Shown piece by piece: positions 1-6,733 of a stretch of 64,000 bases of DNA; the first letter of the stretch is position 1, and the number at the start of each line of letters is the position of its first letter. The notes below the pieces were generated by a model, which worked only from the letters and a program-made list of their open reading frames with translations, searched no databases and had not been told where the DNA came from. The stretch is from Candidatus Tectomicrobia bacterium (GTDB lineage Bacteria > UBA8248). A program made the translations under genes and the position numbers. The DNA lies in NCBI GenBank assembly GCA_016192135.1, contig JACPUR010000019.1, positions 124,001-188,000 of the forward strand, given 5' to 3'.

Positions 1-44
1 GGGGCTGGGGGGAGGGAAAGCCGTCAGGGAATTTCCACCACCCT

Positions 45-75
45 ATCCTCCCCCGGCGGGGGAGGGAGAACCGCG
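45..75. repeat. CCCTCTCCC-family palindrome (short copy)
   Basis: A CTCCCCC / GGGGGAG inverted repeat that belongs to the same low-complexity palindrome family as the larger copies at 150-248, 2855-2893, 4256-4345 and 49547-49683. No gene is seen in the first 310 bases. Confidence 0.5.
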
Positions 76-149
76 GGTGCTACAGCTGGCTGCCAGGGCG
101 GTCCTTGTGGCTGCCCTTCGATCCGGCGATTTGTCGGAGGTTCTTGCTT

Positions 150-248
150 TTCTCCCTCTCCCTATGGGAGAGGGCCGGGGTGAGGGAGGGTTGGTGCCCG
201 GCGTCATGTTCCCTCACCCCCTTCCCCTCTCCCAGAGGGAGAGGGGTG
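150..248. repeat. CCCTCTCCC-family inverted repeat
   Basis: CTCCCTCTCCC and GGGAGAGGG arms are followed by GGTGAGGGAGG. About 50 bases later the arrangement is mirrored (CCTCACCCCC, CCCCTCTCCC, GAGGGAGAGGGG). The whole block is a large imperfect inverted repeat just upstream of the first gene and is not coding. Confidence 0.7.
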
Positions 249-313
249 ACCACAGTTCCATCGCGTCTGTCCCTATGGCGCCGCGATTTATTTGCGGGCG
301 GGAGAAATCCAGC

Positions 314-1336
314 ATGACCCAGCCCCCCGACGAATTCGAGTTCTTCTTCGAGAAGCCCTGGTCGGACGGCCTGCCCGTCGTCATCCCCACGGAAGATCGC
401 ATCGCGCGCATGCTCTCTGGCACCCGGCGCGGCCCGGAGGAGTCCCTCGGCCCCGTCCCGCCCCTCATGGAGGAGGCGACGGTGCGCTCCGTCGCGGTCC
501 ACGCCGTCATGGCGGGCTGCAAGCCCGAGTACCTGCCGGTGGTGCTGGCCGGGCTCGAGGCGATGCTGGAGGATTCCTTCAACCTGAACGGCATCCAGGG
601 GACGCTCAACAGCGTGGCGCCGCTCCTGATCGTGAACGGCCCCTACACCCGGAAGATCGGCCTGCACGGGGGGAGCGGCTGCTTCGGCCCGGGCTTTAGG
701 GCCAACGCCACCATCGGCCGCGCCATCCGGCTCATGCTGCTGAACCTGGGCGGGGGCATCCCGATGGTGGCCTCCATGAGCACCTTCGGCCAGCCCTCGC
801 GCTACACCTACTGCATCGCCGAGAACGAGGCCGAGAGCCCCTGGGAGCCCCTCTCCGTCACCAAGGGCTCGCCCCCCGGGGCGGACGCCGTCACCGTCGT
901 GGCCTGCGAGAACCCCCAGCTCGTGGTGGACGACGGGAGCCGCGGCCCCGAGTCCCTCTGCGCGGCCATCGCGGACGCCATGGCGCACCTCGGCTCCTGG
1001 AACCTGTGGACGCGGACCGACCTCGTGGTGGCGCTGAGCCCCCAGCAGGCGGCCATCTGCGCCCGGGCGGGCTGGAGCAAGGCGGATGTCCACAGGAGGC
1101 TGATGGAGCGCGCGGGGCGGCCACTGGGGGATTTGAAGAAGTCCGGCCACTACCGGCCGGAGCGGATGGTGGGCCTTCCGATCGACCTGGACGACGACGG
1201 CGCCTTCGTCCCCGCCCTGCGCGACCCCTCCGACCTCCACGTGATCGTCGCGGGCGGCGTCCCCGGCCCCCACAGCGCCCTCATGCACGGCTGGAGCGGC
1301 GGGAGCCGGTCGGTGCATAGGAGGTATGAGCCCTAG
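314..1336 (+). CDS. UGSC-associated conserved protein (large partner type), function unknown
   Basis: This 340-residue soluble protein starts at the ATG at 314, ten bases after a GGAG. The longer open frame upstream runs through a non-coding repeat and is not used. Visible landmarks are WSDGLPVVIPTEDRI (about 16-30), AVMAGCKPEYLPVVLA (65-79), VNGP (107-110), GGSGCFGPG (119-127), NATIGRAIRLMLLNLGGG (131-148) and a cysteine at 167. From memory, proteins with the DGLPVVxPT, AVMAGCxPEYLPVV and GPGxRANATIGR pattern occur next to or fused with the small UGSC selenoprotein domain, and a UGSC gene lies 5.4 kb away at 6734-7264. No catalytic activity is known to me. The partnership is inference; the coding call is firm. 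Confidence 0.8.
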   Translation: MTQPPDEFEFFFEKPWSDGLPVVIPTEDRIARMLSGTRRGPEESLGPVPPLMEEATVRSVAVHAVMAGCKPEYLPVVLAGLEAMLEDSFNLNGIQGTLNSVAPLLIVNGPYTRKIGLHGGSGCFGPGFRANATIGRAIRLMLLNLGGGIPMVASMSTFGQPSRYTYCIAENEAESPWEPLSVTKGSPPGADAVTVVACENPQLVVDDGSRGPESLCAAIADAMAHLGSWNLWTRTDLVVALSPQQAAICARAGWSKADVHRRLMERAGRPLGDLKKSGHYRPERMVGLPIDLDDDGAFVPALRDPSDLHVIVAGGVPGPHSALMHGWSGGSRSVHRRYEP

Positions 1337-1842
1337 CGCCGCCCCTCACTTTCTTCCAACTCCAGCAGCGCGGCCTTGAGCCCCGTGAGCCTCTTCCCTC
1401 TCGCGAATCCCCCGAGCCCGCCCGAGCCCGCGACGACGCGGTGTCAGGGCACGACGAGGGGCACGGGGTTGCGGCCCATGGCCTGGCCCACGGCGCGGGC
1501 GGCGCCGGGCCTGCCGATCTTCTGGGCGATCCAGCCGTAGGAGCGCGTCCCGCCGTAGGGGATGCGGGCGGCCTCGCGCAGCACGGCCCGGACGAAGGGG
1601 GTGCAGGCCGAGAGGTCGGCCCGCACGGTGAAGGCGCGGCGCCTGCCGGCCAGGTACTCGGCGATCTCCCGCCGGGCCTTCTTCGCCAGGGGGGAGCCGT
1701 CCTCCCCGCCCTCCGCCTCGTCCTCGCGGAGCATCCCGATCCCGCAGACGCCCCGCGCCGAGGCGCGCACGGTGAACTCGTCCTTCACGCGGGCGAGCCA
1801 GGGGGTGTCATCGGCCGTGAATAATTCCGGATGAGGATTCAT
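1333..1842 (-). CDS. ogt: Methylated-DNA--protein-cysteine methyltransferase with in-frame TGA (probable selenocysteine) at the active site
   Basis: O6-alkylguanine-DNA alkyltransferases remove alkyl groups from guanine by irreversible transfer to a reactive Cys in a PCHR motif. Here the family core is easy to read: FVRAVLREAARIPYGGTRSYG, the Arg-finger region AARAVGQA, then NPVPLVVP. The next codon is TGA at 1446-1444 (residue 133). The same frame then continues H-R-V-V-A-G-S-G-G-L-G-G-F, GLKAALLELE, and stops at TAG (1335-1333). The total of 169 residues matches the family. The TGA therefore replaces exactly the alkyl-accepting Cys. The start ATG at 1842 has a GGGAAG upstream. A 7-bp hairpin with loop GGGC lies 14-31 nt after the TGA. 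The gene overlaps the convergent gene at 314-1336 by 4 bp. The alternative is a pseudogene from a Cys-to-TGA point mutation, but the 36 conserved codons downstream and a second Sec-type gene nearby argue against that. Confidence 0.8.
1413..1430 (-). promoter_or_regulatory. Candidate bacterial SECIS hairpin of the Sec-methyltransferase
   Basis: Downstream of the TGA at 1446-1444 the mRNA can pair CGGGCUC with GGGCUCG (7 bp, two G-U) around a GGGC loop. The loop starts 21 nt after the TGA and its first base is G, as in the bacterial SECIS consensus I know. The region is very GC-rich, so chance pairing is possible. Confidence 0.45.
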
Positions 1843-1874
1843 CGATCTTCCCGTTCTAAGGATCTGCTCGCGCT

Positions 1875-1954
1875 GTCATTCTGAGCGAAGCGAAGAATCT
1901 CGGTGTGGCCTTGAACCGAGATTCTTCACTCCGCTTCGCTCCGTTCAGAATGAC
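1875..1954. repeat. 80-bp GTCATTCTGAGCG inverted-repeat element
   Basis: The left arm starts GTCATTCTGAGCGAAGCG and runs through GAAGAATCTCGG. The right arm is its imperfect reverse complement, ending CCGTTCAGAATGAC. A nearly identical full copy is at 22926-23004 and partial copies at 22536-22554 and 50688-50713. It has the shape of a small non-autonomous or REP-like element and has no coding capacity. Confidence 0.8.
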
Positions 1955-1977
1955 GTCCTTTGGCGGTTGTTCTTGCC

Positions 1978-2694
1978 CTACTTCCTCGCCGCGCTCAGGC
2001 GCTCGCGCAGCAGCGCCCCGCCGAGCCGGCCCCGGCCCTCGTAGCCGGCCGTCCGGAGGGTGTGCCACAGGGCGGTGGTGTTGCTGGTGAGGACGGGCTT
2101 GCCGAGATCGCGCTCGAGCCGGTCGATGACCTCCAGCGAGCGGAAGTTGGTGCAGCTGATGAAGATGCCCTCGGCCTCGGGGGCATCCACCTCGCGGGCC
2201 AGGGCCTCGGCGTTCCCGGGGGGGAGAAAGGCGGGGCACTCGACGTTCTGGCCCTTCTCCCGCACCACCGCGATGCCGTGGTCCTTGAGGAAGCCGCCCA
2301 GGCGGTCGTTCAGCCACTGGGGATAAGGCGAGGCGACGGCCACCTTCGCGATGCCCATCTCCCGCATGGCCTCGACCAGGGCGGTCGCGGTGGTGGTGGC
2401 GGGGATGCCGGTCTTCTCCTGGATGACCTGGGTGATCTCAAGGTCCATGCCCGGGCGCACGAAGCTCCCGCCCGTGCAGCCGAAGCAGATGGCGTCGAGC
2501 CTGGCGTGGCCCAGCAATTCGGCCAGGTGGGGCACCTCGTGGATCATGCGGAGGAGGGTCTCCTCCTCGTCGTTCGTGTGGTGGATGCGGGTGAAGTGGA
2601 CCGAGACGCCCTCGGGGGCCATGCGGGCGCACTCGTATTCCATGACGGTGTTCCAGGAGGGGACGATGAAGCCCAGCTTTTTCACCCAATCCAT
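1978..2694 (-). CDS. Maleate cis-trans isomerase / arylmalonate decarboxylase-like protein (Asp/Glu racemase superfamily)
   Basis: The 238-residue protein begins at the ATG at 2694, preceded by a GAGGAG. It opens with KKLGFIVPSWNTVMEYE, the N-terminal substrate-binding strand of maleate isomerases and related racemases. Two cysteines lie in the typical places: one in CFGCTGGSF near residue 75 and one in ISCTNFRSLEVID in the C-terminal half. In the family these two Cys face each other across the active site and drive cofactor-free isomerisation, racemisation or decarboxylation of a dicarboxylate. The exact substrate cannot be told from the sequence. Its own strand-neighbours are a DUF486 membrane gene upstream and the Sec-methyltransferase downstream, with an 80-bp repeat in between, so it is probably transcribed alone. 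Confidence 0.82.
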   Translation of the reverse strand: MDWVKKLGFIVPSWNTVMEYECARMAPEGVSVHFTRIHHTNDEEETLLRMIHEVPHLAELLGHARLDAICFGCTGGSFVRPGMDLEITQVIQEKTGIPATTTATALVEAMREMGIAKVAVASPYPQWLNDRLGGFLKDHGIAVVREKGQNVECPAFLPPGNAEALAREVDAPEAEGIFISCTNFRSLEVIDRLERDLGKPVLTSNTTALWHTLRTAGYEGRGRLGGALLRERLSAARK

Positions 2695-2854
2695 GATGGC
2701 TCTCCTCGGGATGGGGGGGAGCGGCGCCCTCAAGGCCCAGGCAGCGATCCGTTCATGATAGTGGATGCCCGCGCGGGCGGGCAAGGCGGGGGAAAACGGG
2801 GAGGGTCAAGGGCACCCCCGGCTGTCGGCGCCTTCCTCCCCCTCCCTCCGACCG

Positions 2855-2893
2855 CCCTCACCCTACCCTCTCCCAGGGGGAGAGGGAAAACCC
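2855..2893. repeat. CCCTCTCCC-family palindrome
   Basis: CCCTCACCCTACCCTCTCCC is followed by AGGGGGAGAGGG. It is the same palindrome family as at 150-248 and fills the gap between the isomerase and DUF486 genes. Confidence 0.6.
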
Positions 2894-2908
2894 CTCCTTC
2901 TCTTACCT

Positions 2909-3253
2909 TTACCGCGCCGCTTCTCCCCCCGGCAGGGTGGCCACCGCCACGGCCAGGAACACGAGCCCGATGGCCACGGCCTCGTTCCAGCGGGGCAGCT
3001 CGTTCAGGTAGAGCTTGGCGAAGGCGACGAAGACGGTGAGGGTGATGGCCTCCTGGAGGATCTTGAGCTGGGAGGCGGTGAAGAGGCCGTGCCCCCACCG
3101 GTTGGCGGGCACCTGGAGGCAGTACTCGAAGAACGCGAGCAGCCAGCTCAGGAGCACCACCTTCCAGAGGTCGGTCTGCTTGAACTTGAGGTGGCCGTAC
3201 CAGGCCAGGGTCATGAAGACGTTCGAGGCGACGAGCAGCAGGACGGTGAGCAT
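2909..3253 (-). CDS. DUF486-family four-helix membrane protein (DMT superfamily)
   Basis: The ATG at 3253 gives 114 residues with about four hydrophobic helices (MLTVLLLVASNVFMTLAWY at the start, WKVVLLSWLLAFFEY, LKILQEAITLTVFVAF and AIGLVFLAVAVAT). The phrases FMTLAWYGHLK, EYCLQVPANR and LKILQEAITL are hallmarks of the DUF486 family, small proteins related to half-size drug/metabolite transporters. Residues upstream of this Met in the longer frame are Gly/Pro/Arg-rich and look non-coding. No transport substrate is known. Confidence 0.85.
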   Translation of the reverse strand: MLTVLLLVASNVFMTLAWYGHLKFKQTDLWKVVLLSWLLAFFEYCLQVPANRWGHGLFTASQLKILQEAITLTVFVAFAKLYLNELPRWNEAVAIGLVFLAVAVATLPGGEAAR

Positions 3254-3538
3254 GGGGGGCGCGCTTCCTCCGGCGCGGCGCGAAGGGGCGAAGCGCGGGG
3301 GGCCGGCTTCTCGGCCGGGGGGCGGGCCGCACCCCCGCCCGGCGCGGGCCGACTCTAGCACATCCTGCCCCCGGCCCCCGAGTCCTTTTCCCGGGGATTT
3401 TCCTCCGCCGGCGAAGGTTAATTCCCCGTTACGTTGCGGGCATTCCCGCATTGTGAGGGGCCCGCGCGGGCGGTACACACAGGGGCAGGAGATTCATCCG
3501 CGCGCGTTGCGCGGCCCGGCCGCCGCCGGGGGGCCAGC

Positions 3539-4186
3539 ATGCCCCGCTCGAAGCCCCGGTTCCTTGCACTGGCCGCCGCCCTCTTCTTCCTCTCCCTGGT
3601 TCCCCGGGAGGCCGGCACCGAGCCCGAGATCCCGCCCCGGCTCGAGAGCGCCCTGCGGCTGCTCGAATCCGTGCCCGAGGGCGGGCCGCTCGCCGCCTTC
3701 ATCCGGCGGGGCGGCGTCCGCCTCCATTTCGGGACGTGCCGGATCGCCATCGAGAGCACCCAGGCCTCGGCCTGCTTCGACCACCGCTCCCGGGCCATCA
3801 CCGTCTCGCGGGACCTCGATGAGGCGCCCCTCGACTTCCTCGCCGCCCTCATCGCCCACGAGGCGACCCACGCCGAGCGCAGCGTCCAGACCCAGATCGG
3901 CTACCTCTTCCGGCCCTCCCCCGAGGCCCGCCTCCAGCTCATGCTCGTGGAGGAGGCGGCGGCCTACCGCGCGCAGGTGCGGGTCTGGCGCGTCCTCCGG
4001 AACCGGCCCGGGGCCTCCGAGTCCGAGGGGGCGCCCTGGCAGCGCACCCGGGCGATGGAGCACCTGGCCCGGCGGGTGGAGAAGCAGGCGACGGAGGAGG
4101 ACCTCATCCGCCTCATCGCGCGCGACATGGGCTACAGCGCCTACTACGGCGAGAAGCCCGCGGGGGCCTCGGCGGGGATCGAGTAG
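3539..4186 (+). CDS. Putative secreted HExxH zinc metalloprotease-like protein
   Basis: This 215-residue protein has an N-terminal signal-like stretch (SKPRFLALAAALFFLSLVP) and then a soluble domain. The motif HEATHAE in the middle fits the zinc-binding HExxH of metallopeptidases, followed by an acidic, alpha-helical segment (LMLVEEAAAYRAQVRVWRVL) that could supply the third ligand. Two cysteines lie close together (FGTCRIAIESTQASACF) and may form a disulfide in the periplasm. I do not recognise a named family. It may be a degenerate peptidase-like domain rather than an active enzyme. It stands alone between divergent and convergent neighbours. Confidence 0.65.
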   Translation: MPRSKPRFLALAAALFFLSLVPREAGTEPEIPPRLESALRLLESVPEGGPLAAFIRRGGVRLHFGTCRIAIESTQASACFDHRSRAITVSRDLDEAPLDFLAALIAHEATHAERSVQTQIGYLFRPSPEARLQLMLVEEAAAYRAQVRVWRVLRNRPGASESEGAPWQRTRAMEHLARRVEKQATEEDLIRLIARDMGYSAYYGEKPAGASAGIE

Positions 4187-4255
4187 GGGGCGCCGTTTTT
4201 CTCCCACCCCATTTCTCTGGCGTCGTCTTTAGAGAATATTAGAGGCGTTCATGAA

Positions 4256-4345
4256 TTGGACTTCCCCCCTCCCCCTCCGGGGGAGGGTTGGGGTGGGGGA
4301 GCGCCCATTTGCGGCTTTCCCTCCCCCTGCCCCCTCCCGCCTATG
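4256..4345. repeat. CCCTCTCCC-family inverted repeat
   Basis: CCCCCTCCCCCTCC is followed by GGGGGAGGG, then GGTTGGGGTGGGGGAG, with a second half CCCTCCCCCTGCCCCCTCCC. It is the same low-complexity palindrome family as at 150-248. The gap 4187-4480 holds only this repeat and no gene. Confidence 0.6.
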
Positions 4346-4480
4346 CGGGCCGAAGCCCCTCTAGCCGCCTTCGCGAAGCCCGCTTCGGCGGGCGAAGGCC
4401 CGGCGGGAGGGGGTATTTTCGAGTCATTCACCCGCAGCATGGCCGACCTCTTCCCAGCGGCGGGCTTCCAACCCGCCCCT

Positions 4481-4843
4481 TCACCGGACCAGCACCCCCG
4501 GCGGCCGGCCCCGCCCCTCGACGAAGCCCGCGTCCGCCCCCGCCAGCCCGAGCTGGGCCAGCGCCTCCTCGAGTTCGCCGTCGGGCGAGAGGCGGATGGC
4601 CCGCCGGCTGGGCCGCTCCCCGGCGGCGAGGTCGCCCGCCGTCACGAACACCTCGGGCGCCAGGGCCCCCTCCAGGTCCCTCCCGTCGAGCAGCCCCACC
4701 AGCCGGCCGCCCTCCGGGCGGACACCCTCGAAGACCGCCACCCAGGGCGCGTTCTTGCGGTTCATGGCGAGCCAGGCCTCGCGCGCGTCGTCCTCGGCCT
4801 GGACCAGGACCACGGCCTGGAGGAAGGTCTCGCGGAGCTTCAT
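4481..4843 (-). CDS. Small protein, possible divergent CBS-type domain
   Basis: The ATG at 4843 gives 120 residues. The N-terminal half (TFLQAVVLVQAEDDAREAWLAMNRKNAPWVAVFE) and the phrase GRLVGLLDGRDLEGAL resemble the strand-helix pattern of one CBS module (xxGVVxxRDL). A second weaker half follows (ELEEALAQLGLAGADAGFVEGRGRPPGVLVR). No catalytic residues are visible. The family call is tentative. It lies just downstream of the membrane gene at 4869-5312 on the same strand and could be co-transcribed with it and with arsR-type gene 5370-5723. Confidence 0.55.
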   Translation of the reverse strand: MKLRETFLQAVVLVQAEDDAREAWLAMNRKNAPWVAVFEGVRPEGGRLVGLLDGRDLEGALAPEVFVTAGDLAAGERPSRRAIRLSPDGELEEALAQLGLAGADAGFVEGRGRPPGVLVR

Positions 4844-4868
4844 GGAAGCTCTTTCGACGCTGCCGCCG

Positions 4869-5312
4869 TCACCTTGCGAAGGCCCACCGGCACAACCCCC
4901 AGAGGACGACGGCATACAGGACGTGGGGCACGAGGGAAGCCGGGATCAGCTTTGGGCTCACGCCCAGGCCCAGGAACCCCCACCCCATGAACGGGAAGAA
5001 AACCACCAGGATCACCACCCACAGGAAAAGGCTGAGCGCGAGGGCATTCCAGAAGCTCAGGTTGTCTCGGAACAACACCACGAAGGCCAGGGTCCAGAAG
5101 GTCAGGTAGGCCACGTGGAAGAGAAGCCCCACCGGGAGGGGCAGCGGGCGGCCCAGGAGGGTTTCGGCGAAGGCCAGGCTCGGCTGCTTGGGCATGGGCG
5201 CGAGACCCAGCGCGAAGGCCGGGACCATCACGGCCGATAGGATCAGCGAGACGAGAACCCCCACGGCCAGCGCCTTCCCGATTTCCCTTCCCTCGAGTCG
5301 ATGGATTCTCAT
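4869..5312 (-). CDS. Four-helix integral membrane protein, unknown
   Basis: The 147-residue protein has four clear transmembrane segments: ALAVGVLVSLILSAVMVPAF, VGLLFHVAYLTFWTLAFVVLF, ALALSLFLWVVILVVFFPFM and ASLVPHVLYAVVLWGLCRWA. A charged N-terminus (MRIHRLEGREIGK) precedes the first helix. I do not recognise the family. It is 57 bp downstream of an ArsR-type regulator on the same strand, so it is probably under that regulator's control. Confidence 0.7.
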   Translation of the reverse strand: MRIHRLEGREIGKALAVGVLVSLILSAVMVPAFALGLAPMPKQPSLAFAETLLGRPLPLPVGLLFHVAYLTFWTLAFVVLFRDNLSFWNALALSLFLWVVILVVFFPFMGWGFLGLGVSPKLIPASLVPHVLYAVVLWGLCRWAFAR

Positions 5313-5369
5313 TCTTGCGCCTCCTCATCTTCGTCCGGCCGGCGGCAATGGCGATCCTTTTTTCGGCTC

Positions 5370-5723
5370 TCATGAACGGCGGTTATCGTTGGAGTCCTCC
5401 GGCCTGCAGGCGGGCGGGCACCCCTCGGCGCTCCGCCCGCAGCAGTTCTCGGTCAGGTAGTCCACCAGCCCCCGGATCGTCTCGTAGCTCGCCGCGTACA
5501 CGATGCTCCGCCCCTTCCGCTCGGATGTGATGAGGCCCGCGTGGCGCAGGCGCGCGAGGTGGAAGGAGACGGAGTTCGGGGGCCTCCCGAGCTGGCGGCC
5601 GATCTCGCCTGCGGGCAGCCCCTCCGGCCCCGCCTGGACCAGCAGGCGGAAGAGGGCCAGCCGCGCCCCGTGGGCCAGGGCGGCCAGGCGTTCGACGGAA
5701 TCAGAAGCGGCTCTCATTTCCAT
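5370..5723 (-). CDS. ArsR/SmtB-family winged-helix metalloregulator
   Basis: A 117-residue repressor with the ArsR fold: ERLAALAHGARLALFRLLVQAG, then IGRQLGRPPNSVSFHLARLRHAGLITSERKGRSIVYAAS as recognition helix and wing. The C-terminus is Cys-rich (ENCCG followed by EGCPPAC). A vicinal CC near the C-terminus is seen in thiol-binding ArsR members that sense arsenic or related soft ions. Start choice is between the ATG at 5723 and one at 5717. A perfect palindrome covers the upstream start (5721-5746), suggesting autorepression. The likely downstream gene is the membrane protein at 4869-5312; no arsenic genes are in view. Confidence 0.88.
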   Translation of the reverse strand: MEMRAASDSVERLAALAHGARLALFRLLVQAGPEGLPAGEIGRQLGRPPNSVSFHLARLRHAGLITSERKGRSIVYAASYETIRGLVDYLTENCCGRSAEGCPPACRPEDSNDNRRS

Positions 5724-5746
5724 ATTTCAAGTATATTTGAAATATG
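5721..5746. promoter_or_regulatory. Perfect palindromic operator of the ArsR gene
   Basis: The arms CATATTTCAA and TTGAAATATG are exact reverse complements separated by six bases (GTATAT). It is AT-rich in a GC-rich background, overlaps the first ArsR start codon, and resembles known ArsR sites with TTCAA / TTGAA half-sites. Binding would block both transcription and initiation. Confidence 0.75.
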
Positions 5747-5785
5747 TGGAAGAAGCAACCCTTTCTGGGGAAGCCTCCTCCCGCC

Positions 5786-6568
5786 CTACTCGCCCCTAAA
5801 CACCGGCTTGCGCTTCTCGCGGAAGGCGGCGAGAGCCTCGGCGAAGTCCCGGGTGTAGTTGAGGGGGAGCCTGAGCGCGTTCGAGAACTCGATGGCCTGG
5901 GGCAGCGCCATCTCGGCCGCGTTCTGGATGACCTTCTTGGCGGCGCGCACCCCGAGGGGGCCGTTGTCGCGGATCTGGCCGGCGAGGGCGCGGGCCTCCT
6001 CCATGAGGCGCTCCTTGGGGTGGGCGCGGTTCACGAAGCCGATGCGCTCGGCTTCCCTGCCGTCGAAGCGCTTGGCGGTGTAGATGAGCTCGGCCGCGAG
6101 CCCGGGGGCGAGGAGGCGGGGGAGGCGCACCGTGCCCCCGGCGCCGGGGAAGATGCCCAGCGCGCACTCGGGGAAGCAGAGCACCGCGTCCTCGGCGGCG
6201 AGGCGCATGTCGCAGGCCAGCGCGATCTCCATCCCGAAGCCGAAGCAGGGGCCGTTGATGGCGGCCAGGGTGGGCATGGGGAGGCGCTCCCACAGGGTGA
6301 CGGCCTCCATGCCGGTGAGCTGGAAGCGGTCGGCCTCCTCCTTGGTGTGCGCGGCGCTCTCCTTCAGGTCCCGTCCGGTGGAGAAGGCGCGGCCCCCTCC
6401 GGTCAGGATGACGGCGCGCACGCCCTTTTCCTCCGCCAGCGCGAGGGAGAGGGCGCGCAGCTCCCCGGCCATGTTCATGCCCAGGGCGTTCAGGCGCTCG
6501 GGGCGGTCCAGGGTGACGGTGGCGAGGCCGTCCGCCTCCTCGTAGCGGATCTCCTTGAACGCGCGCAC
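5786..6568 (-). CDS. Enoyl-CoA hydratase/isomerase (crotonase family)
   Basis: The GTG at 6568 has an AGGAGGA six bases upstream, so I prefer it to the ATG 21 bp further out. The protein has 260 residues. Crotonase features are LDRPERLNALG (about 20-30), the oxyanion loop INGPCFGFGME, FPECALGIFPGAGGT and a C-terminal helical domain. Both glutamates used for water addition in enoyl-CoA hydratase are present at 114 and 134, with the family's 20-residue spacing, so true hydratase chemistry is plausible. It acts on acyl-CoA intermediates in the cytoplasm. No beta-oxidation neighbours are seen, and the gene is probably monocistronic. Confidence 0.9.
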   Translation of the reverse strand: MRAFKEIRYEEADGLATVTLDRPERLNALGMNMAGELRALSLALAEEKGVRAVILTGGGRAFSTGRDLKESAAHTKEEADRFQLTGMEAVTLWERLPMPTLAAINGPCFGFGMEIALACDMRLAAEDAVLCFPECALGIFPGAGGTVRLPRLLAPGLAAELIYTAKRFDGREAERIGFVNRAHPKERLMEEARALAGQIRDNGPLGVRAAKKVIQNAAEMALPQAIEFSNALRLPLNYTRDFAEALAAFREKRKPVFRGE

Positions 6569-6607
6569 GGGGCCTCCTCCTGGAATCAATTTGCTCCGCC
6601 CAAATTC

Positions 6608-6635
6608 GTAGGGGCGTTCAATTGAACGCCCCTAC
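6608..6635. repeat. GTAGGGGC-capped palindrome, GTTCAATTGAAC core
   Basis: A perfect 28-bp palindrome with caps GTAGGGGC and GCCCCTAC. The same core recurs at 40385-40412. Confidence 0.85.
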
Positions 6636-6656
6636 GACAAACCGCCATGTCCACCT

Positions 6657-6714
6657 GTAGGGGCGGCCCCCCGTGGCCGCCCCGGCCGGGGCAGGCACGG
6701 GGGCCTGCCCCTAC
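6657..6714. repeat. Compound GTAGGGGC-capped double hairpin
   Basis: Two adjacent hairpins (GGGGCGGCC / GGCCGCCCC and GGGGCAGGC / GCCTGCCCC) lie between one GTAG and one CTAC cap. The element at 23633-23696 holds the same two hairpins in the opposite order. Confidence 0.8.
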
Positions 6715-6733
6715 GGAAATCATCGCCCCCCCC

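Noticed and set aside
80-1318. Long minus-strand frame opposite the first gene.
   Set aside because: A GC-rich shadow (Arg/Gly/His/Pro-rich, no domains), like many long antisense frames across this window.
4481-4843. Readthrough of the TGA stop of the CBS-like gene as another Sec site.
   Set aside because: The codons beyond the TGA show no conserved family sequence, and no reactive Cys is expected there.
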